A DNA stretch of 10,760 bases, taken from NCBI RefSeq assembly GCF_000284415.1, contig NC_017059.1, positions 1,395,189 through 1,405,948 on the forward strand, given 5' to 3'. Source of the stretch: Pararhodospirillum photometricum DSM 122. GTDB lineage: Bacteria; Pseudomonadota; Alphaproteobacteria; Rhodospirillales; Rhodospirillaceae. Positions 1 to 6,899 of the stretch are shown piece by piece. Each line of letters starts with the position of its first letter. Position 1 is the first letter of the stretch. The translations under genes were made by a program, and so were the position numbers. Under the pieces are notes generated by a model, which saw nothing but the letters and a program-made list of their open reading frames with translations, was not told the origin of the DNA and did no database searches.

Positions 1-1
1 A

Positions 2-343
2 TTACGAAGAACAGGTCGGCGCATCGCCAGAGCCGCCGCAGCTACACAGGCCGGCTGCCTTGGGGTTGTCGAACACGAACCCGGGCACGCCGTCTTCCTC
101 GACAAAATCAAGAGTGGTTCCATCGATCAGGGGCTGGCTTTCGGGATCGATGAACAGCTTGGCCGACCCCAGATCAATCACATGATCGCCATCAGCCGCG
201 GCCCGCTCCAGGCCCAGGCGATAGACAATCCCGGCGCACCCTCCCAGGCTGACACGCACCCGCAACCCGGCGGGATGGTCGGCGCAGCGGCCCACAACGG
301 CGCGAACGGCGTCGGCGGCCCGGTCGGAAAGGGACATCATCAT
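2..343 (-). CDS. IscA/HesB-family iron-sulfur cluster carrier protein
   Basis: A 113-residue A-type iron-sulfur carrier, complete, with its stop codon at the window edge. A-type carriers (IscA, ErpA, NifIscA/HesB) receive Fe-S clusters from a scaffold and pass them to apoproteins in the cytoplasm. The three family cysteines are visible: C36 in GGCAGIVY, and C100 and C102 in the C-terminal CSCGGS. A further cysteine, C111, lies in a short tail beyond the usual end. The motif FVEEDGVPGFVFDNP before the last cysteines is also typical. Three consecutive ATG codons begin the gene. The outermost (343-341) is chosen because a GGAGG ribosome site at 355-351 lies 7 bases upstream. The wording GGCAGIVY is closer, from memory, to HesB/NifIscA-like members than to ErpA, but which targets it serves cannot be told. 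No isc, suf or nif gene is visible in the window. Confidence 0.9.
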   Translation of the reverse strand: MMMSLSDRAADAVRAVVGRCADHPAGLRVRVSLGGCAGIVYRLGLERAAADGDHVIDLGSAKLFIDPESQPLIDGTTLDFVEEDGVPGFVFDNPKAAGLCSCGGSGDAPTCSS

Positions 344-373
344 GGGGGGACCTCCGGGATCTAACGGCGATAC

Positions 374-408
374 CGCTTGTTAAGCAAGCGATGTGCCAGT
401 TATCCACA
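374..408. promoter_or_regulatory. Palindrome and DnaA-box-like 9-mer upstream of the Fe-S carrier gene
   Basis: Positions 374-390 form a perfect inverted repeat, CGCTTG-TTAAG-CAAGCG. Ten bases further on, 400-408 reads TTATCCACA, which matches the classical bacterial DnaA box exactly. Both lie 30 to 65 bases upstream of the minus-strand start at 343, where a promoter would be expected. The palindrome could be an operator or a weak hairpin; there is no T-run after it on either strand. A single DnaA box is not evidence of an origin. DnaA binding here would be regulatory or fortuitous. Confidence 0.4.
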
Positions 409-521
409 GGCTTGATTTCCCTGCCTTTCCTCGGAAGCCCCCATGGCGGGTTCCCGACAATCCTGCCCCCGCGCGGTACATTGTCGGAAAGACGACAGCG
501 GTTTTTTTGCGCTCTACGGCC

Positions 522-557
522 AAAAAGAGAAAAAGCCCCGGGCATTTCGCCCGGGGC
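522..557 (-). terminator. Rho-independent terminator of htpX
   Basis: Read on the minus strand, GCCCCGGGC (557-549), a 5-base loop and GCCCGGGGC (543-535) make a perfect 9-bp GC stem, followed by a run of T broken only by two C (534-522). It lies about 50 bases downstream of the htpX stop. On the plus strand no T-run follows the stem, so it acts in one direction and shields the Fe-S carrier gene from htpX transcription. Confidence 0.88.
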
Positions 558-607
558 CTTCGGTCTTCGAGAACGAGAGGGGCCCTCGCGCCTCCCCCGG
601 CTTGTTC

Positions 608-1492
608 TTACCCCCAAGGCCCCGACAAACGCGGCGACAGGCCGGCCATTTGCCGCAGCCGGGCGATCCGGTTGGCGGTCGAAGGGTGGGTGGTGAACAG
701 GTTATCCATCGCCCGCCCGTTCAACGGATTGATAATGAACAGGTGCGCCGTGGCCGGGCTTTGTTCGGCGCTGGGGTTGACGATGCCGCGCGCCGCGTGT
801 TCGATCTTTTCCAGAGCATTGGCCAGCCACATCGGTTGGCCGCAGATCTCGGCCCCGGCCGCATCGGCCCGGTATTCCCCGGTGCGCGAGATGGCCATTT
901 GCACCAGCATCGCGGCAAAGGGCGCCAGCAGCATCAGGACCAAGGTCCCCACGGCTCCCAAGGCCGAGCCGCCATTCTCCCGGTCATTGCCGTTGGAGCC
1001 GCTAAACAAAAAGGCGAAGTTGGCCAGCATGGACACCGCGCCAGCCAGCGAGGCGGTGAGGGTCATGGTCAAGGTGTCGTAGTGCTTCACGTGGGCCAGT
1101 TCGTGCGCCATGACCCCGGCCAGTTCCTCGGGGGTCAGGCGGGCCAGCAGGCCGGTCGTCGCTGCCACGGCTGCGTTTTTCGGGTTGCGGCCGGTGGCAA
1201 AGGCGTTGGGCTGCTCGGTGTGGATGATATACACCCGGGGCATGGGAATCTCGGCGCGCCGCGCGAGTTCGGCAACAATACCGTAGTAGTCCGGGGCACT
1301 CTGGGCATCGACCTCGACGGCGTTGTGCATGCGCAACACCAATTTGTCGGAGGTCCAGTAGGCGAGCGCATTCATGCCCAGGGCCAAAACCAGGGCGATG
1401 ATCATACCGGCCTGCCCCGCGATCAGGGTGCCCACGCCCATGAACAGGGCGGTCAGGACAGCCAGCAACAAGGCGACTCGGGCGAACGACAT
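608..1492 (-). CDS. htpX: Membrane zinc metalloprotease HtpX (M48B family)
   Basis: A 294-residue, full-length HtpX, an inner-membrane protease that degrades damaged or misfolded membrane proteins together with FtsH and is usually stress-induced. The zinc site is visible: HELAH at 130-134, with the third ligand E206 in SRTGEYRAD. The conserved NAFATGRNP stretch at 96-104 precedes it. Hydrophobic helices lie near residues 4-20, 23-43, 145-165 and 179-199, the usual four-segment pattern with the active site facing the cytoplasm. The C-terminal [12 protein letters not shown] (268-279) is the conserved family end. The ATG at 1492 has GAGAGG 8 bases upstream. The gene is divergent from the small SDHAF4-type gene, sharing a 100-base spacer, and ends at a strong terminator. 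Nothing looks broken. Confidence 0.96.
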   Translation of the reverse strand: MSFARVALLLAVLTALFMGVGTLIAGQAGMIIALVLALGMNALAYWTSDKLVLRMHNAVEVDAQSAPDYYGIVAELARRAEIPMPRVYIIHTEQPNAFATGRNPKNAAVAATTGLLARLTPEELAGVMAHELAHVKHYDTLTMTLTASLAGAVSMLANFAFLFSGSNGNDRENGGSALGAVGTLVLMLLAPFAAMLVQMAISRTGEYRADAAGAEICGQPMWLANALEKIEHAARGIVNPSAEQSPATAHLFIINPLNGRAMDNLFTTHPSTANRIARLRQMAGLSPRLSGPWG

Positions 1493-1529
1493 GAGAGTGT
1501 CCTCTCTTCATGGACGACGAACAAGGGCT

Positions 1530-1557
1530 GAGATAAGGCGTGGGTATAGCGCGTCAA
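1530..1557 (-). promoter_or_regulatory. Probable htpX promoter
   Basis: On the minus strand, TTGACG (1557-1552, preceded by C to give CTTGAC) is followed after 16 bases by TATCTC (1535-1530). CTTGAC is the typical -35 of alphaproteobacterial promoters. The -10 region reads CCTTATCT, which also resembles heat-shock sigma (RpoH) elements. Predicted transcription starts near 1523, giving a leader of about 30 bases. Placement is by eye. Confidence 0.5.
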
Positions 1558-1592
1558 GCCGGCGCGCACTCCCGCTATTTCTGGAGGAAGCC

Positions 1593-1760
1593 ATGCCCGA
1601 GCAACGCCCCTCGACGTCCCCCGAGCCCTCTCCCCCGACCGTCTCCCCCGAGCCCTCTCCCCTACCCCCGGCGCCGCCCCCCGAAATTGGCGGCCCCCGT
1701 GGCCCCGAACCCACCCGCTACAACGACTGGGAACGCAACGGCCGCTGCTCCGATTTCTAA
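1593..1760 (+). CDS. SDHAF4/DUF1674-type succinate dehydrogenase assembly factor
   Basis: A 55-residue protein. Its C-terminal half, EIGGPRGPEPTRYNDWERNG followed by RCSDF (31-55), is the conserved signature of the DUF1674/SDHAF4 family. In mitochondria SDHAF4 binds the flavinated SdhA subunit and helps it join SdhB; the alphaproteobacterial proteins are assumed to do the same. The N-terminal 30 residues are almost entirely Pro, Ser and Glu and contain a 9-residue repeat starting SPEPSP, encoded by two 27-base direct repeats (1617 and 1644). Such disordered N-termini are common in the family. The frame is open further upstream, but the ATG at 1593 is chosen because GGAGG sits just before it (1583-1587), and it gives a family-sized product. 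No sdh genes are in the window, so the gene stands apart from its presumed complex. It is easily missed in annotation. Confidence 0.85.
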   Translation: MPEQRPSTSPEPSPPTVSPEPSPLPPAPPPEIGGPRGPEPTRYNDWERNGRCSDF

Positions 1761-1771
1761 CCCCCAAAAGC

Positions 1772-1806
1772 CGAGGAGTCTGGGGAAGCCGCGCCTCCCC
1801 AGCCTT
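1772..1806 (+). repeat. Intergenic palindromic repeat, copy 1
   Basis: This copy begins 12 bases after the stop of the SDHAF4-type gene. It has the family layout: a CGAGGAGTC arm, the stem CTGGGGAAGC / GCCTCCCCAG with one mismatch and loop CGC, then CCTT. It is the most diverged of the four copies (AAGC instead of AGGC). It lies between the gene and its T-run terminator. Confidence 0.75.
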
Positions 1807-1827
1807 CCCTTCTTCCTGTGCCCCCCG

Positions 1828-1850
1828 CCGCCCCACCGGGCGGTTTTTTT
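1828..1850 (+). terminator. Rho-independent terminator after the SDHAF4-type gene
   Basis: CCGCCC (1828-1833), loop CACC and GGGCGG (1838-1843) form a perfect 6-bp stem followed directly by seven T. It separates the small gene from the downstream tetR transcription unit. Confidence 0.85.
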
Positions 1851-1887
1851 ATGCCCAGAACGCAAGGCAGATATGCCCTCACCGCAG

Positions 1888-1916
1888 TGGACAACGGGTC
1901 CAGTACACCGCATATC
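1888..1916 (+). promoter_or_regulatory. Candidate promoter of the efflux operon
   Basis: TGGACA (1888-1893) and CATATC (1911-1916) are 17 bases apart. The -35 is good and the -10 is weak. Transcription would start near 1923, just ahead of the operator at 1934-1947, so a bound repressor would block the polymerase. The operator position is the main reason to believe the promoter is nearby. Confidence 0.35.
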
Positions 1917-1933
1917 CGACTTTCTTTAGGTGT

Positions 1934-1947
1934 ACCGTCCAGACGGT
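1934..1947. promoter_or_regulatory. TetR-family operator (perfect inverted repeat)
   Basis: ACCGTC-CA-GACGGT is a perfect 6-bp inverted repeat with a 2-base centre, 26 bases before the tetR start codon. The flanks TGTA (1931-1934) and TACA (1949-1952) add a second, one-base-offset symmetry. Operators of this size and ACCGTC/GACGGT type are common upstream of TetR-regulated RND pumps in proteobacteria. The only such site seen is here, which suggests that one operator controls the repressor and the pump together. Confidence 0.7.
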
Positions 1948-1973
1948 CTACATTCTCAGACAGGATCCCAGGC

Positions 1974-2510
1974 ATGGCAGGACAAGAAACCCGCACCCGC
2001 ATCGTGGACGCGGCCATGAGAATCGTTCGGGAACAAGGCGCGGCCCGCTTGACCCTCGACGAGGCCGCTCGCCATGCGAACGTGTCGAAGGGGGGAGTGT
2101 TGTATCACTTTCGCTCCAAAGACGAGTTGATCCGGGCCATGGTTCAGCGCCTGATCGCAGAATACGAAGATCAGATCATCCGCCAGTACGAACAAGAACC
2201 CGAGGGGCCCTATCGGTGGGCACGGGCGCAAGTTCGGGCCTCTTTCCAGCCTGATAATAACTGTAATGACCCAGTTGGCGCGGCGGTCCTTGCGGCGGTC
2301 GCTCTTAATCCCGAACTCCTGGCTCCTATTCGGGAGTTGTTCACCAGCTTGCTGGAACGCATGCGCGCCGACAGCCCCGATCCTGACCGGGCCATGCTGG
2401 TGGGCTTGGCCCTTGACGGCCTGTTTCTCAATCGCGTCACTGGACTCAACCTTCACGACAACGAAAGCCTCTCCCGTTTGTGTAATACAGCAATGTCCCT
2501 TTTAACGTGA
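1974..2510 (+). CDS. TetR/AcrR-family transcriptional repressor of the efflux operon
   Basis: A 178-residue repressor of typical TetR size. The N-terminal helix-turn-helix spans about 26-52, with LTLDEAARHANVSKGGVLYH followed by FRSKDEL; the GVLYHFRSKDEL part is the hallmark of the family's recognition helix and following segment. The C-terminal part (about 60-178) is the helical ligand-binding and dimerisation domain, which varies between members and does not reveal the ligand. The frame is open upstream to 1818, but that would place the operator inside the coding region. The ATG at 1974 has AGGA 8 bases before it and begins the protein close to the DNA-binding domain, as usual. The adaptor gene starts 75 bases downstream in the same direction with no terminator between them, so the three genes are probably one operon that the repressor autoregulates. 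Confidence 0.9.
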   Translation: MAGQETRTRIVDAAMRIVREQGAARLTLDEAARHANVSKGGVLYHFRSKDELIRAMVQRLIAEYEDQIIRQYEQEPEGPYRWARAQVRASFQPDNNCNDPVGAAVLAAVALNPELLAPIRELFTSLLERMRADSPDPDRAMLVGLALDGLFLNRVTGLNLHDNESLSRLCNTAMSLLT

Positions 2511-2585
2511 TCTCCTTGTGCCTCTCTTCTCCCGGGAGGGTTCCCACCACCCGCGGTGACCAACCCTGACCTTCGAGGAAATCTC

Positions 2586-3746
2586 ATGAGTTTCAAACGC
2601 ATGGCCATCATGGTGGTGGGCGCAACGGTCTTGTTTGGCGGGGTGATCGGCTTCACCCAGTTCAAGCAAAAGATGATCGAAGACTATTTTGCCCATATGC
2701 CGCGTCCTTTGGTGACGGTCACCGCCGAAACCGCAACCCAGGAACACTGGAGCGTCTCGGTGCCCGCCGTGGCCACCTTGCGCGCCGTCAACGGCGTGGA
2801 TGTCAGTCCCTCGGTCGCCGGGCAAATCACGGCGCTGCGCTTCCAGTCCGGGCAGATGGTGCGCCAGGGCGAGCCCCTGGTTCAGCTTGATATCGACGAG
2901 GAGCAAAGCCTCCTCGCCTCGGCCCGGGCCAGCGCCTCCCTCGCGCGCATTACCGCGGCGCGCGCCTCCAGCTTGGTGCGGACCAGTGCCGGCACGCGTG
3001 CCAGCCTAGACGATGCCGAAGCCCAGGTGCGCATCACCGAGGCCAAGATCAACGAAATCGAGGCGCAGATCGCCAAAAAAACCATCCGCGCCCCCTTTAG
3101 CGGTCAACTGGGCGTGCGATTGGTTGATCTTGGCGAATACGTGGCCGCGGGGCAAGCGCTGGTCAATCTTCAGGATCTTTCCGTCATCCTGGCCGATTTC
3201 AGTGTCTCGCAGCGCGATCTTTCCTTGTTGCAGCCCGGCGCGCCCCTCACGCTGACCTCCGACGCTTGGCCCGACCGGACCTTTGAAGGCAGCGTGACCG
3301 CCGTCGCCCCCCAGATCAACGCCAAGACCGGCATGGTGAGTGTCGAGGGCCGCTTCCCCAATCCCGATGGGACCTTGCGCCCGGGCATGCTGGCCCGCGT
3401 CAAGGTCATGCAGCCCGTCCAGGAAAATGTCCTGACCGTGCCCGTGTCGGCCGTGACCTATGCCCTGTCGGGCGATGCGGTCTTTGTGTTGCGCCCGGCG
3501 CCCGCCGCCGATGCCGATACCAAGCCCGACGCCAAATCCGACACCCCCAAGGCTGACACCCCCAAACCCGACGCCCAAGCCGAGCGAGTGCGGATCACCT
3601 TGGGCGAACGCCGGGGCGACCGCGTGGTGGTGAAGGAGGGATTGAGCGACACCGACCGCGTTGTGACCTCGGGTCAGATGAAGCTGGAAAACGGCTCGCT
3701 GGTCTTGGTCTCGCCCCACCCCTTGAGCGCCGCCCAGGCCCGCTAG
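2586..3746 (+). CDS. RND efflux periplasmic adaptor (membrane fusion protein, HlyD/AcrA family)
   Basis: A 386-residue adaptor that links an inner-membrane RND pump to an outer-membrane channel. One N-terminal membrane helix (about 5-23) has no lipobox cysteine, so it is probably anchored by that uncleaved helix. The biotinyl-lipoyl-like halves lie near 68-104 (VDVSPSVAGQITALRFQSGQ) and 166-200 (KKTIRAPFSGQLGVRLVDLG), flanking a short alpha-hairpin (about 105-163). A beta-barrel domain (about 200-280) and a membrane-proximal domain (about 285-380) follow. Residues 304-333 are an unusual Ala/Asp/Lys/Pro-rich insert inside the membrane-proximal domain. GTG at 2556 is in frame, but the ATG at 2586 has GAGG (2575-2578) 7 bases upstream and is preferred. 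The pump gene begins 10 bases after the stop, so the two are co-translated. Confidence 0.93.
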   Translation: MSFKRMAIMVVGATVLFGGVIGFTQFKQKMIEDYFAHMPRPLVTVTAETATQEHWSVSVPAVATLRAVNGVDVSPSVAGQITALRFQSGQMVRQGEPLVQLDIDEEQSLLASARASASLARITAARASSLVRTSAGTRASLDDAEAQVRITEAKINEIEAQIAKKTIRAPFSGQLGVRLVDLGEYVAAGQALVNLQDLSVILADFSVSQRDLSLLQPGAPLTLTSDAWPDRTFEGSVTAVAPQINAKTGMVSVEGRFPNPDGTLRPGMLARVKVMQPVQENVLTVPVSAVTYALSGDAVFVLRPAPAADADTKPDAKSDTPKADTPKPDAQAERVRITLGERRGDRVVVKEGLSDTDRVVTSGQMKLENGSLVLVSPHPLSAAQAR

Positions 3747-3756
3747 GACCCCCGCC

Positions 3757-6700
3757 ATGTCTGTTTTCGATCTCTTTATCAAACGACCGGTGCTGGCGTC
3801 GGTCCTGAGCTTGCTGATCTTGGTGATTGGCCTCCAGGCCTTGTTCACGCTGCCGGTGCGCCAGTACCCGGAAATGAAAAACACCGTCATCACGGTGACC
3901 GTGACCTATCCTGGCGCCGACGCCGACCTGATCCAGGGCTTTATCACCCAGCCCTTGCAGAAGGCGGTTTCGACGGCCAAGGGCCTCGACTACCTGGAAT
4001 CGAGCTCGACCCAGGGCCAAAGCGAGGTCAAAGCCTATGTGCGCTTAAACGAAGACCCCAACGCCGCCATGACCGAGGTCACGGCCAAGGTCAACGAGGT
4101 GCGTTCGACCCTACCGCGCGGCATCGACGATCCGGTGATCAAGAAGGAAACCGGCGATACCTTTCCCTCGGCCTTCATTGCCTTTTCCTCCACAGCCCAC
4201 GATCAGGCCCAGATCACCGATTACGTCAACCGCGTGATCCAGCCAAGGCTGGCGGCCGTCCCCGGCGTGGCCAATCCCGAGGTGTTCGGCTCCAAGGACT
4301 TTTCCATCCGCGTTTGGCTCGACCCCGAGCGCATGGCGCAAAAGGGGATCACGCCGCAAGACGTGCAAACCGCCCTGACCGGGAACAACTATACCTCGGC
4401 GGCCGGCCGAACCCAGGGCACGTTCGACATCCTCAACATCAAGGCCAAGACCGACCTCACCGACGTGAGCCAGTTTCGCGAGATGGTGGTGGTCAACGAC
4501 GGGGCCCGTTTGGTCCGGCTGGCCGACGTGGCCGACGTGACCTTGGCCTCGGCCAGCGAGGACACCACCGTGTTCGCCTCGGGCCAGCCGGCGATTTTCG
4601 TGGGCGTGTTCACCACCCCGGAAGCCAACCCGCTGACCGTGATCGGCCAGATCCGCGACGAGGCCCTGCCCGAGATCACAACCCAGTTGCCCGAGGGTAT
4701 GTCGGCCTTCATGGCCTATGACTCGACCGTGTTTATTGAGGAATCTATCCGCGAGGTGGTGAAAACCATCCTCGAGGCGGCCCTAATCGTGATGGTGGTC
4801 ATCTACCTGTTCATGGGCTCGCTGCGCTCGGTGCTGATCCCGCTAGTCACCATGCCGCTTTCGCTGGTGGGCGTGACGATCTTGTTGCTGGCGCTTGGCT
4901 TTTCCATCAACCTGCTGACCCTTCTCGCCATGGTGCTGGCCATCGGCTTGGTGGTCGATGATGCCATCGTGGTGGTGGAAAACATCCACCGCCATATCGA
5001 GGAGGGCCGCTCCCCCCTCAGCGCCGCCTTGATCGGCACGCGCGAAATCGCCCTCCCCGTGATTTCCATGACCATCACCTTGGCGGCGGTGTATGCGCCG
5101 ATTGGCTTCATGGGCGGGCTGACCGGCGCCTTATTCCAGGAGTTTGCCTTGGCGCTAGCCGGCTCGGTGATCGTTTCGGGCCTTATCGCCCTCACCTTGT
5201 CGCCCATGATGTGCTCGAAGCTATTGCGCCATGAGGAAGACAAAAAGGGTCTGGCCGCACGGCTCGATGCCATTTTCGATGCCTTGCAACAGCGCTATGG
5301 CCGCATGCTCAAGGCCTCTCTCAACGACCGCGCTTCCACGGTGGCCTTCGCCCTGATCGTGTTGGTGAGCCTGCCGTTTTTGTTCATGGCCGTGCCATCG
5401 GAACTAGCCCCCGAGGAAGACCAAGGCGCGGTGTTGAGTGTCTTCGACGGCCCCCCCCAGGCCTCCAACGCGTACATGAATGTGTTTGTGGACCAGATCA
5501 ACACGGCGCTCTTGTCCTACCCCGAGGCCGAGCAGACCTTTTTGATCGCCGGCATGGGCAATCCCAACAACGGGTTCGGAGGGATTTCGCTCAAGCCCTG
5601 GGGCGAGCGCGAGCGCGATGCCGCCACCTTGATCGCCGCCGTGCAGCAGAGCATGAACGGCATTGCCGGCGTGAAGGCCTCAGTGTTCAATCCGGCGGCG
5701 CTGCCGGGCTCGGACGGCCTGCCCGTGCAGTTCGTCGTCAGCTCGACCGCCCCTTACGAAACCATGACGGAAATCGCCGACGCCATGATGGCCAAGGCCC
5801 GCGCTTCCGCTCGCTTCGCCTTCATCGACCTCGACCTCAAGTTCGATACCCCGCGCTCGGTGATCGAGATCGACCGGGACAAGGCCGGCGCCTATGGCGT
5901 GTCCATGGAGGCCATCGGCGGCGCCTTAGCCCTGATGACCGGCGGCAACTACGTCAACCTCGTCAACCTTCAGGGCCGGTCCTACAAGGTGATTCCCCGC
6001 GTGCCCGACGACGCCCGCCTGGACCCCACCGCCTTGGGCCGCTTCCATGTGCGCACCGACAGCAACACCTTGATCCCGCTCTCGTCACTCATCACCGTGC
6101 ATCGCGAGGTGCAGCCCCAGTCGCTCAAGCAGTTCAATCAGTTGAACTCCTTCACCATCTCGGCCTTTCCCATGCCGGGCGTCACCCAGGGCCAGGCGCT
6201 TGACGTGCTCAACGGCGCCGCCCGCGAGCTGCTGCCCAAGGGTTACTCCGTGGATTACATGGGCCAGTCCCGCCAGTTCGTGCAAGAAGGCAACGCCCTG
6301 GTGCTGACCTTCGCCCTGGCGCTCATCATCATTTTCCTGGTGCTGGCCGCCCAGTTCGAAAGCTTCCGCGACCCGCTGGTCATCCTGGTCTCGGTGCCGT
6401 TGTCCATCAGTGGGGCGCTTATTCCCCTTGCCATCGGCGCCGCGAGCATGAACATCTACACTCAGGTCGGGCTGGTGACTCTGATCGGCCTGATCACCAA
6501 GCACGGCATCTTGATGTGCGAGGTGGCGCGTGAGCGTCAGGAACAAGAAGGTCTCAGCCGGCGCGAGGCCATCGAGGCGGCGGCGCGGCTGCGGCTGCGG
6601 CCCATCTTGATGACCACCGCTGCCATGGTCTGCGGCCTGATCCCCTTGCTGTTCGCCGGCGGTGCCGGGGCGATGAGCCGCTTTTCGATCGCCGTGGTCA

Positions 6701-6831
6701 TCGTGGCCGGCATGAGCATTGGTACCTTGTTTACCTTGTTCGTTCTGCCCGTGGTGTACACCTTCCTCGCGTCCGACCGCCGGCCGGCCGAGGGGGCCGA
6801 TGTCGGCCCTGGCCTGACCCCGGCCGAATGA
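3757..6831 (+). CDS. RND multidrug efflux pump, HAE1 family (AcrB/MexB-like)
   Basis: A 1024-residue inner-membrane proton antiporter that, as a trimer, exports hydrophobic compounds from the periplasm or inner leaflet. The first helix lies at about 12-30. Two large periplasmic porter loops (about 35-328 and 550-845) separate helices 2-6 (about 334-480), 7 (528-549) and 8-12 (848-1005). The proton-relay aspartates D401 and D402 are in GLVVDDAIVVVENIHRHIEE of helix 4, and the matching lysine K915 is in LIGLITKHGILMCEVA of helix 10. These place it among hydrophobe exporters (HAE1) and not metal exporters. AGGA overlaps the adaptor stop and serves as ribosome site for the ATG at 3757. The gene ends in a terminator. 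No outer-membrane channel gene follows, so a TolC-like channel from elsewhere is inferred. Substrates cannot be read from the sequence. Confidence 0.96.
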   Translation: MSVFDLFIKRPVLASVLSLLILVIGLQALFTLPVRQYPEMKNTVITVTVTYPGADADLIQGFITQPLQKAVSTAKGLDYLESSSTQGQSEVKAYVRLNEDPNAAMTEVTAKVNEVRSTLPRGIDDPVIKKETGDTFPSAFIAFSSTAHDQAQITDYVNRVIQPRLAAVPGVANPEVFGSKDFSIRVWLDPERMAQKGITPQDVQTALTGNNYTSAAGRTQGTFDILNIKAKTDLTDVSQFREMVVVNDGARLVRLADVADVTLASASEDTTVFASGQPAIFVGVFTTPEANPLTVIGQIRDEALPEITTQLPEGMSAFMAYDSTVFIEESIREVVKTILEAALIVMVVIYLFMGSLRSVLIPLVTMPLSLVGVTILLLALGFSINLLTLLAMVLAIGLVVDDAIVVVENIHRHIEEGRSPLSAALIGTREIALPVISMTITLAAVYAPIGFMGGLTGALFQEFALALAGSVIVSGLIALTLSPMMCSKLLRHEEDKKGLAARLDAIFDALQQRYGRMLKASLNDRASTVAFALIVLVSLPFLFMAVPSELAPEEDQGAVLSVFDGPPQASNAYMNVFVDQINTALLSYPEAEQTFLIAGMGNPNNGFGGISLKPWGERERDAATLIAAVQQSMNGIAGVKASVFNPAALPGSDGLPVQFVVSSTAPYETMTEIADAMMAKARASARFAFIDLDLKFDTPRSVIEIDRDKAGAYGVSMEAIGGALALMTGGNYVNLVNLQGRSYKVIPRVPDDARLDPTALGRFHVRTDSNTLIPLSSLITVHREVQPQSLKQFNQLNSFTISAFPMPGVTQGQALDVLNGAARELLPKGYSVDYMGQSRQFVQEGNALVLTFALALIIIFLVLAAQFESFRDPLVILVSVPLSISGALIPLAIGAASMNIYTQVGLVTLIGLITKHGILMCEVARERQEQEGLSRREAIEAAARLRLRPILMTTAAMVCGLIPLLFAGGAGAMSRFSIAVVIVAGMSIGTLFTLFVLPVVYTFLASDRRPAEGADVGPGLTPAE

Positions 6832-6841
6832 CCTTTGCCCC

Positions 6842-6875
6842 AAGGACCCGGCCCCCCCCGGGTCCTTCTGTTTTT
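6842..6875 (+). terminator. Rho-independent terminator of the efflux operon
   Basis: AAGGACCCGG (6842-6851), a C6 loop and CCGGGTCCTT (6858-6867) form a perfect 10-bp stem followed by CTGTTTTT. It sits 10 bases after the pump stop and only 24 bases before the lolA start codon. The reverse strand has no matching T-run. Confidence 0.88.
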
Positions 6876-6899
6876 CGTTCTGGCTGATCGAGGAGTGCG

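Noticed and set aside
400..408. Replication origin at the DnaA box
   Set aside because: Only one box, no AT-rich unwinding element, and no dnaA, parAB or rep gene nearby.
560..606. A fifth, degenerate copy of the palindromic repeat
   Set aside because: It shares only CGAG, GGGG and GCCTCCCC pieces; the stem is not preserved, and GC-rich chance similarity is likely.
443..1531. 362-residue plus-strand open frame
   Set aside because: It runs antisense through all of htpX and its terminator, is rich in Gly, Gln and His, and shows no family motif.
1818..1973. N-terminal extension of the TetR regulator
   Set aside because: It would place the terminator tail, the promoter and the operator inside the coding region.
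3006..3893. 295-residue minus-strand open frame
   Set aside because: It is antisense to the adaptor and pump start, which have clear motifs; it is a GC-rich shadow frame.
6085..6843. 252-residue minus-strand open frame over the pump's end
   Set aside because: His/Gln/Gly-rich shadow of the conserved pump C-terminus.
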